A DNA stretch of 64,000 nt from Eubacterium sp. (GTDB taxonomy: Bacteria; Bacillota; Clostridia; Lachnospirales; Lachnospiraceae): the NCBI GenBank assembly GCA_017433825.1, contig JAFRGL010000017.1:45384-109383 (forward strand), written 5' to 3'. The notes beneath the pieces were generated by a model. It was given only the letters and a program-made list of their open reading frames with translations. It did no database searches and was not told the origin of the DNA. The position numbers were made by a program, and so were the translations under genes. Positions 25,507 to 32,450 of the stretch are shown in pieces (the first letter of the stretch is position 1; each line of letters opens with the position of its first letter).

Positions 25507-27294
25507 ATGAAGATTATTTACAATGACGGACATACCGCTGACTGTCCGGCAGAAGAAGAGCTGGAAGTCCTCCGCCATTCCGCGGCCCATATCATGGCCC
25601 AGGCGGTAAAACGGCTGTATCCGCAGGCGCATTTCGCCTATGGTCCGGCTACCGAGAAGGGCTTTTATTATGATGTGGACTTAGGCGATGTGAAGCTTTC
25701 CGAAGAGGACCTGCCGGCCATCGAGAAGGAAATGCAGAAGATTGTCAAGGAAAACCTTCCCTTCAAGGTATATCCCCTTCCCAGACAAGAGGCCATCAAG
25801 CTGATGGAAGACAGGGGCGAGCTTTACAAGGTGGAGCATATCGGCGACCTGGCCGAGGACGCTGTCATCACCTTCTATCAGCAGGGCGAATACATCGACA
25901 TGTGCGTCGGACCGCACCTGACCTACACGAAAGCGCTGAAGGCCTTTAAGCTGACCGCCATTTCCGGCGCTTACTGGAAGAATGATGCGGAAAACAAAAT
26001 GCTCACCCGTCTGAACGGCGTTGCCTTCCGTACCCAGGAAGAGCTGGCCAAATACGAGGAACAGGTGCGTGAAGCGAAAGCCCGTGATCACCGCCGTATC
26101 GGCAAGGAAATGATGCTGTTCATGACCGACGATCTGGTCGGCAAGGGCCTGCCCATGTTCCTGCCCAAGGGCTATACCATCTGGCAGCAGCTGGAAGAGT
26201 ATATCAAAGAGAAAGAACGCAACCTGGATTACCAGCACGTTATGACCCCCTGCGTGGGCACCGTCAACCTGTACAAGACCAGCGGCCACTGGGATCATTA
26301 TAAAGAGAACATGTTCCCGGCCATGGAACTGGAGGATGAAAGCTTCGTCCTCCGTCCGATGAACTGCCCGCACCATATGATGATTTACGCCAACCAGATG
26401 CATTCCTACAGGGATCTGCCCATCCGTATCGGCGAAATCGCCCATGATTTCCTGTTCGAGCCCTCCGGCACTTTAAAAGGCATCGAAAGAGGACGCCATT
26501 TCTGCCAGAACGACGCCCACCTGTTCGTTACCCCCGAGCAGATCAAGGATGAAGTGAGCACCGTCTGCGATCTGATTTTCGACGTTTACAAGGATTTCGG
26601 CATCACGGATTACCGCTGCGTGCTTTCCTTAAGGGATCCGGATGACAAGAAGAAATACCACCAGGACGACGAGATGTGGAACCATGCGGAGTCCGCACTC
26701 CGTGAAGTGCTGACCGAGCTGGGCATCCAGTTTACCGAGGAAATCGGCGAAGCCGCCTTCTACGGCCCGAAGCTGGACGTGAACGTACAGCCGGCAGTCG
26801 GTGCGGAATATACCCTTTCCACCTGCCAGCTTGACTTCTGCCTGCCCGCCAAGTTCGACCTGAAATACGTGGACAGGGACGGCACGGAGAAGACCCCGGT
26901 GGTTATCCACAGGGCCATCCTGGGCAGCCTGGACCGTTTCATGGCTTACCTCATCGAGGAAACCAAGGGCGTCTTCCCGGTATGGCTTGCGCCGGTACAG
27001 GTGAAGGTTATCCCGGTATCCGAGAAGAGCCTGGACTACGCGGAGAAGATTTACGCGGAAATCCGCAAAATGAAACTGCGTGTGGAACTGGACGACAGAA
27101 ATGAAAAGGTGGGCTATAAGATTCGTTCCGCCCGTCAGAACGACAAGGTGCCCTACATGATCATCGTGGGCGAAAAGGAAGCTGCCGAAGGCAATATTTC
27201 CGTCCGTGACCGGGCTACCGACCAGACTGAAACCACCACGCTTGACGTTTTTGTGGCGAAGGTTAAGGAAGAAGTCGAGACCAGGAAGAGATAA
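25507..27294 (+). CDS. thrS: Threonyl-tRNA synthetase lacking the TGS domain
   Basis: Charges tRNA-Thr. 595 residues versus ~640 for the E. coli enzyme: the N-terminal TGS domain is missing and the protein opens almost at the editing domain (HSAAH, residues 24-28; MCVGPH later). The class II core has motif 1, LRPMNCPHH for zinc binding, and motif 3 (HRAILGSLDRF). In motif 2 the sequence is FLFEPSG (Leu316, Glu318) where the class II consensus is fRxE, so the ATP-contacting Arg appears replaced by Leu. The anticodon-binding domain ends the protein. Ordinary promoter, no T-box. It is likely functional, but the motif 2 change deserves checking. Confidence 0.92.
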   Translation: MKIIYNDGHTADCPAEEELEVLRHSAAHIMAQAVKRLYPQAHFAYGPATEKGFYYDVDLGDVKLSEEDLPAIEKEMQKIVKENLPFKVYPLPRQEAIKLMEDRGELYKVEHIGDLAEDAVITFYQQGEYIDMCVGPHLTYTKALKAFKLTAISGAYWKNDAENKMLTRLNGVAFRTQEELAKYEEQVREAKARDHRRIGKEMMLFMTDDLVGKGLPMFLPKGYTIWQQLEEYIKEKERNLDYQHVMTPCVGTVNLYKTSGHWDHYKENMFPAMELEDESFVLRPMNCPHHMMIYANQMHSYRDLPIRIGEIAHDFLFEPSGTLKGIERGRHFCQNDAHLFVTPEQIKDEVSTVCDLIFDVYKDFGITDYRCVLSLRDPDDKKKYHQDDEMWNHAESALREVLTELGIQFTEEIGEAAFYGPKLDVNVQPAVGAEYTLSTCQLDFCLPAKFDLKYVDRDGTEKTPVVIHRAILGSLDRFMAYLIEETKGVFPVWLAPVQVKVIPVSEKSLDYAEKIYAEIRKMKLRVELDDRNEKVGYKIRSARQNDKVPYMIIVGEKEAAEGNISVRDRATDQTETTTLDVFVAKVKEEVETRKR

Positions 27295-27332
27295 TAGAAT
27301 AAAAACGGTACTTATACCGTAACATAATAAAG

Positions 27333-27370
27333 AAGCACGGAACCGGCTGCAAACGGGTCCGTGCTTTTTT
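27333..27370 (+). terminator. thrS terminator
   Basis: AAGCACGGA(A)CC pairs with GGGTCCGTGCTT, followed by a T-run. Confidence 0.88.
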
Positions 27371-27409
27371 GAAAAAGACCGGAACAGCCAGGTGTTCCGA
27401 TCTTTTTCA
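27371..27409. terminator. Second, bidirectional terminator
   Basis: GAAAAAGA and CGGAACA pair with TGTTCCG and TCTTTTTC around GCCAGG; it serves the opposing small gene. Confidence 0.85.
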
Positions 27410-27443
27410 TTTCAGGGTTTCCGGCAGGTGCCGGAAATGACTG

Positions 27444-27644
27444 TCAGGGTTTGATGAAGCCGAGCTTCTTGGCCTGCTCCATATATTTCGGAAGGTCCGT
27501 GATGGAGATGGAAACGTCATGCTTCTTGCAGAAAGTAACAAACTCGGTGAAGGTTACTTTGCCGTCGGCCAGAATGTCAGCGATTTCTTTCTGAAGGTCT
27601 TTGTCAGTTTCATACTGTTTTACAAGCTCTTCTACAGTTGCCAT
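27444..27644 (-). CDS. Small Nif11-like helical protein (66 aa)
   Basis: 66 residues, high in Lys, Asp and Glu, with the layout of a Nif11-type domain: an N-terminal helix ending DKDLQKEIADI, a middle FTEFVTFCKKHDVSISI and a C-terminal helix. Nif11-like domains are found as leader segments of modified peptides and as free small proteins. There is no Gly-Gly cleavage site, no core peptide and no modifying enzyme nearby, so a peptide-precursor role is not supported. It has a good GGAGATTTACC ribosome binding site and its own promoter. Confidence 0.55.
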   Translation of the reverse strand: MATVEELVKQYETDKDLQKEIADILADGKVTFTEFVTFCKKHDVSISITDLPKYMEQAKKLGFIKP

Positions 27645-27697
27645 GGTAAATCTCCTTTGCTAAAATCCGGAACAGCCGGTTATTTTTTGCTAACTGT

Positions 27698-27726
27698 ATT
27701 TTACCACATTAAAGCGTCACATACAA
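27698..27726 (-). promoter_or_regulatory. Promoter of the small Nif11-like gene
   Basis: Minus strand TTGTAT (27726-27721), 17-base spacer, TAAAAT (27703-27698). The leader contains a short CCGG-CCGG hairpin followed by ATTTT (27663-27683). Confidence 0.6.
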
Positions 27727-27827
27727 GGGCTTTAAAAAATATCCGCAGGATAATAATGAGGGGGTGTGGAAAAATGCGGAAACGGCAGAAAGAAATGAAA
27801 AAATTCCTGATATGGCAATACGGGCTG

Positions 27828-27856
27828 TTGACAAATTCCATAAAAGGACGTATTGT
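27828..27856 (+). promoter_or_regulatory. Promoter of the XRE-Uma2 gene
   Basis: TTGACA (27828-27833), 17-base spacer, TATTGT (27851-27856). The downstream leader has three imperfect copies of an AATGGAAT-like unit, a possible autoregulatory site. Confidence 0.6.
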
Positions 27857-27926
27857 ATTGATATAGATTTGAAATGGAATATAAATGGAATTTATTTGGA
27901 ATCTGCAGAAGGGAGGAAATCCGAAA

Positions 27927-28850
27927 ATGGGAATGACAATAGAAGAGATCAAACGGAGAAAAGTGCAGCGGGGCCTTACCAATGAGCAGATGGCGAAGCT
28001 TTCGGGACTGCCCTTGACAACGGTCCAGAAGGTCTTAGGCGGAACGACAAAATCGCCGCGGTATAAAACCGTCTCTGCCCTGGCCGCCGTGTTTGAGAAT
28101 GACGAAGAAGAGGAGAGGGCCGCCGTTTATAAGCCCGGCGGTGTGCCGCCCCTGATGCTGAGGGATGCTTCCGGGCCGGCCTGTGCCGTACAGCCTGACG
28201 GCCGGAAAAAAGCATCGGAAAACATGAAATATCCCCGGCAGGGCAGCTATACGCTGGAGGATTATCTGGCACTGCCGGATGATCAGCGGGTGGAGCTGAT
28301 CGACGGCGTGTTTTATGACATGTCATCGCCGTCGATGCCCCATCAACTAATCGGAGGGGATATCTATTCTGTTTTAAAAGGCTATATAAAAGGCCGTAAA
28401 GGAGGCTGTATGACTTTTACGGCACCTACAGACGTCCAGATCGACAAAGACAACCGGACAATCGTCCAACCGGATGTAATGATTGTCTGTGACAGGAGTA
28501 AGATTCGCTACGCCAGAATTTTCGGAGCCCCGGATTTCATCGTTGAGGTGCTGTCGCCCTCCACCCGCAGCAAAGACATACTGATAAAATCGGCGAAATA
28601 CAAATCCGCCGGGGTAAAAGAATACTGGATGGTGGATTTAAAGGCGAAAAGCGTGACAAAAATGCTGTTCGGCGAGCCGGATAAAGAAGAACCCGACGGA
28701 GACATCCGCATCGAGACGTTTCCTTTTGAGAAACCGGTGCCGGTATCTCTGTTTGACGGGGAACTGACTGTTAATTTTGCGGAATTGATGGAAGAGTACG
28801 CTTTCATTGAAAGCAATCCCGTGCCGGAAGGCTGGGAAGAGCCAAAATAA
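27927..28850 (+). CDS. XRE-type HTH fused to a Uma2-family (DUF820) nuclease-like domain
   Basis: 307 residues from ATG 27927 (GGGAGGAAA upstream; earlier in-frame codons lack a site). Residues ~4-55 form a helix-turn-helix (LTNEQMAKLSGLPLTTVQKV). A variable linker follows, then a PD-(D/E)xK-like Uma2 domain at ~105-275 with QPDVMIVCD, FIVEVLSPSTRSKD and KEYWMVDLK supplying the catalytic Asp, Glu and Lys positions. Uma2 proteins are abundant and often lie near mobile DNA; activity in cells is poorly defined. The fused HTH suggests DNA targeting or self-regulation. It stands alone between two terminators. Confidence 0.85.
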   Translation: MGMTIEEIKRRKVQRGLTNEQMAKLSGLPLTTVQKVLGGTTKSPRYKTVSALAAVFENDEEEERAAVYKPGGVPPLMLRDASGPACAVQPDGRKKASENMKYPRQGSYTLEDYLALPDDQRVELIDGVFYDMSSPSMPHQLIGGDIYSVLKGYIKGRKGGCMTFTAPTDVQIDKDNRTIVQPDVMIVCDRSKIRYARIFGAPDFIVEVLSPSTRSKDILIKSAKYKSAGVKEYWMVDLKAKSVTKMLFGEPDKEEPDGDIRIETFPFEKPVPVSLFDGELTVNFAELMEEYAFIESNPVPEGWEEPK

Positions 28851-28854
28851 GAAG

Positions 28855-28902
28855 ACCGGCCGGCGGCTGATATCAGCCCCGGCCGGTAATTTTGCTTTTT
28901 GT
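28855..28902. terminator. Hairpin terminator between convergent genes
   Basis: ACCGGCCGG and GGCTGA pair with TCAGCC and CCGGCCGGT, followed by TAATTTTGCTTTTT. Confidence 0.8.
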
Positions 28903-28913
28903 CCGGTTGGTTA

Positions 28914-29603
28914 TTAAGGCTCGTACAGGAAGCCCGCATAGCCCAGGTCATAGATGGTGATGGACATGCCGTGGAATTCCTCTTTATGTGAGGCGACCTT
29001 GCCGGCCAGCACTTCTTTTGCGCCTTCGGCCAGCTTTCCCACCATATCCGGGCTTACCGGGATGTCGCCGTGGGAAGGCCAGACTTCGTCATAAGTGCCG
29101 TCCCAGGCTTTGAGATGTTCCATGCTTTTAATATAGTTTTCTATGTTGCGGAAAGGCCCGAACATGAAAACATGTCCGTTCTGGACGGAATCCCCGGAAA
29201 TGAGCACCCGGGCATTTCTGTCAAGGATGGCAATGCTTCCAGGTGTATGGCCGGGAATGTGGATGATTTCCAAAGGTCTGCCGCCCAAATCCAGCACGTC
29301 TCCTTCATTTACCGGAATGATGGTGCCGCCGATGCCGTCTTTGACGTAGTTGGGCTCCTCATCCGGGTGCATATAGAAGGATTCAAATTCCGCATTGCTG
29401 CCGGTGTGATCCCTGTCCGCATGGGTATTCAGAAGTGAGAGCGGCAGGTCCGTCAGGCTTTCGGCGATTTCTTTTGCATTGTTCACTTCCATGCCGGAAT
29501 CGATAAGCAGGGCTTTTTTGCTGCCCGCCAGGAGGAAGAAACGGACGCCGCCGTCTTCGATCCGCCAGCTGTTCTCATTGATCTTAACGATTTCGTAATT
29601 CAT
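28914..29603 (-). CDS. MBL-fold metallo-hydrolase
   Basis: 229 residues. The metallo-beta-lactamase fold motifs are HADRDHTG (metal site, residues ~61-68), HIPGHTPGSIA, SGDSV and the final SHGD. Probably a glyoxalase II-like or other small hydrolase; the substrate cannot be inferred. It is the last gene of the minus-strand operon that begins with the glycyl-radical enzyme (30 bases after the ABC exporter gene). A GGAGAACG site precedes its ATG. Confidence 0.88.
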   Translation of the reverse strand: MNYEIVKINENSWRIEDGGVRFFLLAGSKKALLIDSGMEVNNAKEIAESLTDLPLSLLNTHADRDHTGSNAEFESFYMHPDEEPNYVKDGIGGTIIPVNEGDVLDLGGRPLEIIHIPGHTPGSIAILDRNARVLISGDSVQNGHVFMFGPFRNIENYIKSMEHLKAWDGTYDEVWPSHGDIPVSPDMVGKLAEGAKEVLAGKVASHKEEFHGMSITIYDLGYAGFLYEP

Positions 29604-29633
29604 AATCGTTCTCCTTTTTTATAAAAACAAAAC

Positions 29634-31418
29634 TCAGCTCAACTCTGCCATCCGGTTCCAGAAGCGGTAATAAATACCCTCTTTTTTAAGAAGCTCTTCG
29701 TGCGTACCGGTTTCCTCTATGCCCTCCTTGTCCAGCACGATGATGCGGTCAGCATCCTGGATCGTGGTGAGCCGGTGGGCAATGGTGACAGTGGTGCGGC
29801 CTTTGGAAAGCGCTTTGAGGCTTTGCGTTACCAGAAGCTCGCATTCATTGTCCAGTGCGGAGGTCGCTTCATCCAGAATCAGGATCTTCGGGTCCTTTAA
29901 GAAAACACGGGCTATGGAAATCCGCTGCTTCTGGCCTCCTGAAAGCTTCACGCCGCGTTCCCCGATGTAGGTATAGATGCCGTCCGGCAGCAGGTCGATA
30001 AACTCGTCGGCGCCGGCAAGCCTTGCCGCTTCCAGAATCTGCTCATCCGTGGCATCCGGATCTCCGTAGGCGATATTGTCCCGCACGGTTCCGGAAAACA
30101 GGTGTACGTCCTGCTGGACGATTCCGACCGCCCTGCGCAGGGATTTTAAAGTCACCCCGGAAATATCCTGGCCGTCAATGAGGATACGGCCGCCGGTCAG
30201 ATCATAAAAACGGGGGATCAGGTTGCAGATGGTGGTTTTGCCGCCGCCGGAGGAACCGACGATGGCCAGGTTTTCGCCGGGCTTTACCCGAAGGCAGAAA
30301 TCCTTGATTACCTCATTGTGGTCGTCCGGATACTCGAAATACACATGTTCAAATTCGATGGCGCCTTCCGGCACGGACAAATCCTTCGCGCCGGGCACGT
30401 CCTGGATTTCAATCGGGGTGTCGAGGATTTCGACGAAACGCTCGATACCGGTCATGCCGCGCTGGAACTGTTCGGTAAATTCCACTATCCTGCGGATGGT
30501 CGTGATAAGCGTGGAAACATACAGTATGTACGCTACCAGGTCGCCGGCGGCAATGCGTCCGTTAACCAGGAAAAGACCGCCGGCAATGATGACGATGATG
30601 TACATCAGCCCGTCAAACAGCCGTGTGCTGGTGCCGAAGGCGGCCATGGCGTAGTAGGCTTTCTTCTTGATACGCTGGAATTCCTTATTGCCCTCTTCGA
30701 ACTTGCGCTTTTCTTCTTCCTCCGCCGTGAAGGCCTTGACCACCCGTTCGCCTAAGAGGCTGTCTTCGATGGCGGCGTTCAGCTCGCCCACCTGGAACCG
30801 CTGTGCCTTCTGCGTTGCGCGGAGCCACCGGTTGAGCCTGGTGCAGACGAGAAACATCACCGGCAGGCAGACAAAGATGAGGATGGTGAGAATCAGGGAA
30901 GTCCTGGCCAGGATGACAAAGGATGCCGTAAACTTGATGGCGGCGATAAAGAATTCTTCCGGGCAGTGGTGGGAAAATTCCGTCACATCAAACAAATCGT
31001 TGGTGATGCGGCCCATGAGCTGTCCGATTTTGTGGTTGTTGTAGTAATTTGCGGAAAGCCGCTGGAGATGGTCAAAGGCGTCCCGGCGCATGTCCGTTTC
31101 GATGTAAACACCCATGATATGTCCCTGGGACTGCATATAGAAGTTTGCGGCAGCGTCAATCAGCCGCAGGATGATGTACAAAAGCGCCATGCGGATAACC
31201 ATTTCCGCAGTCAGCGCAGCGGCGTTTCCCGTGGCTGCATTGGTAAGCCGGCGCATAATGGTCGGCAGGACAATGTCGCAAAGGGTGGTAAGTGCTGCGA
31301 AGAACAGGTCAAGCACCAGAAGATGCCTGTATTTCTTTAAATACGGGAGAAACCTTTTCAGAAGTGCTCCCGAAGAGTAGCTTTGTTTCCCGTGCTGTAA
31401 ATCGTCAAGAAAAGCCAT
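29634..31418 (-). CDS. ABC-type exporter, permease fused to ATPase
   Basis: 594 residues: six-helix exporter domain (~20-320), then the nucleotide-binding domain with Walker A VGSSGGGKTT, signature LSGGQKQR, Walker B ILILDEATSALD and H-loop IAHRLTT. Likely acts as a homodimer moving a lipid, peptide or drug; substrate unknown. It starts 21 bases after the glycyl-radical activase gene and is followed by the MBL hydrolase, so it is in the same transcript, which may mean it exports a product or toxic intermediate of that pathway (inference). Confidence 0.88.
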   Translation of the reverse strand: MAFLDDLQHGKQSYSSGALLKRFLPYLKKYRHLLVLDLFFAALTTLCDIVLPTIMRRLTNAATGNAAALTAEMVIRMALLYIILRLIDAAANFYMQSQGHIMGVYIETDMRRDAFDHLQRLSANYYNNHKIGQLMGRITNDLFDVTEFSHHCPEEFFIAAIKFTASFVILARTSLILTILIFVCLPVMFLVCTRLNRWLRATQKAQRFQVGELNAAIEDSLLGERVVKAFTAEEEEKRKFEEGNKEFQRIKKKAYYAMAAFGTSTRLFDGLMYIIVIIAGGLFLVNGRIAAGDLVAYILYVSTLITTIRRIVEFTEQFQRGMTGIERFVEILDTPIEIQDVPGAKDLSVPEGAIEFEHVYFEYPDDHNEVIKDFCLRVKPGENLAIVGSSGGGKTTICNLIPRFYDLTGGRILIDGQDISGVTLKSLRRAVGIVQQDVHLFSGTVRDNIAYGDPDATDEQILEAARLAGADEFIDLLPDGIYTYIGERGVKLSGGQKQRISIARVFLKDPKILILDEATSALDNECELLVTQSLKALSKGRTTVTIAHRLTTIQDADRIIVLDKEGIEETGTHEELLKKEGIYYRFWNRMAELS

Positions 31419-31439
31419 TTGATTTGTTCCTTTTACTGC

Positions 31440-32450
31440 TTATAAAGGTATCGGCGTATTGCTGCCGGATACGGCGGGAACGCCCATCTTCTGCAGCAGT
31501 TCCGCATAGTTCCGTATCACCTGTTCCCATTCCTCACGGTCGGGAATATCATACCCTTCCATGGGATAAAGCATTTCCAGGGAGGCGTATTTTTCCGTGC
31601 CCAGCTGCCGGTAGGGCAGAAGCTGGAGCTGGCGGACGGCACCGCCCAGTTCATTCCGGATAAATTCCCCGGTTTTAATGATGTTCTCTTCATCCGCGTT
31701 GAAGCCCCTGATTACCGGGATGCGGATGACCATCGGTTTTCCCGAGGAGGCGATGTACCGGATGTTTTCATGAATCCGTTCATTTCCCGCGCCGCAGCGG
31801 GCGGCATGAACCGCGCTGTCCATGTGCTTGATGTCTGTGATAAACAAATCCGTGGAGGAAAGGACCGCTTCCACATTTTCCCGGGGCACATTTAAGGCAG
31901 ACTCCACGCAGGTATGGATGCCGTACTGCCTGCATGCGGCATACAGCGCTGCCACAAATTCATACTGCAGCAGGGATTCCCCGCCGGAGACGGTGACGCC
32001 GCCGCCGGATTTGCGGTAGAACTCCCGGTCCGCCATGGCAATATCCAGGGCCTCGCTTACTGTCATTTCCGTACCCCAGCGTTTTAAAGCCTCCGCCGGA
32101 CAGGTGTCCGTGCAGGCCATGCAGCCGGTGCATCTGTCCCTGTCCACGTGCCCGGTTTTGCCGTCAACGGTGACAAGCGCGCCCGGTACCGGACATACCT
32201 TCCGGCACCAGGAGCATTTGTCCGCTCCCAGGCACCGGTTCGGGTAAATGCCCACCTGGGGCCTGGGGGACAGTCCTTCCGGGTTTGAGCACCATTCGCA
32301 GGAAAGGGTGCAGCCTTTCAGGAAAAATTCCGTACGGATGCCGGGCCCGTCGTGGACGGTATATCGCTGGATGTTAAAAATAATGCCTGTGGGTTCCACG
32401 ATATCTGTCTTTACCTCTTGTTCGGTAATTGTTTTTTGGAAAAAATACAC
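31440..32450 (-). CDS. Glycyl-radical enzyme activating enzyme (radical SAM)
   Basis: 336 residues. Generates the glycyl radical on its partner enzyme using S-adenosylmethionine. The radical SAM cluster motif is CTLSCEWC (C47, C51, C54). Next come two ferredoxin-like 4Fe-4S motifs (CLGADKCSWCRKVCP and CTGCMACTDTCP), typical of activases for glycyl-radical dehydratases and lyases and absent from the pyruvate formate-lyase activase. The GTG start at 32450 touches the partner's stop codon (TGAGTG), giving translational coupling; a slightly later start is possible. Confidence 0.92.
   Translation of the reverse strand: MYFFQKTITEQEVKTDIVEPTGIIFNIQRYTVHDGPGIRTEFFLKGCTLSCEWCSNPEGLSPRPQVGIYPNRCLGADKCSWCRKVCPVPGALVTVDGKTGHVDRDRCTGCMACTDTCPAEALKRWGTEMTVSEALDIAMADREFYRKSGGGVTVSGGESLLQYEFVAALYAACRQYGIHTCVESALNVPRENVEAVLSSTDLFITDIKHMDSAVHAARCGAGNERIHENIRYIASSGKPMVIRIPVIRGFNADEENIIKTGEFIRNELGGAVRQLQLLPYRQLGTEKYASLEMLYPMEGYDIPDREEWEQVIRNYAELLQKMGVPAVSGSNTPIPL

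Noticed and set aside
27444-27644. Lanthipeptide or other modified peptide precursor
   Set aside because: No leader cleavage site, no Ser/Thr/Cys-rich core and no modifying enzyme within reach.
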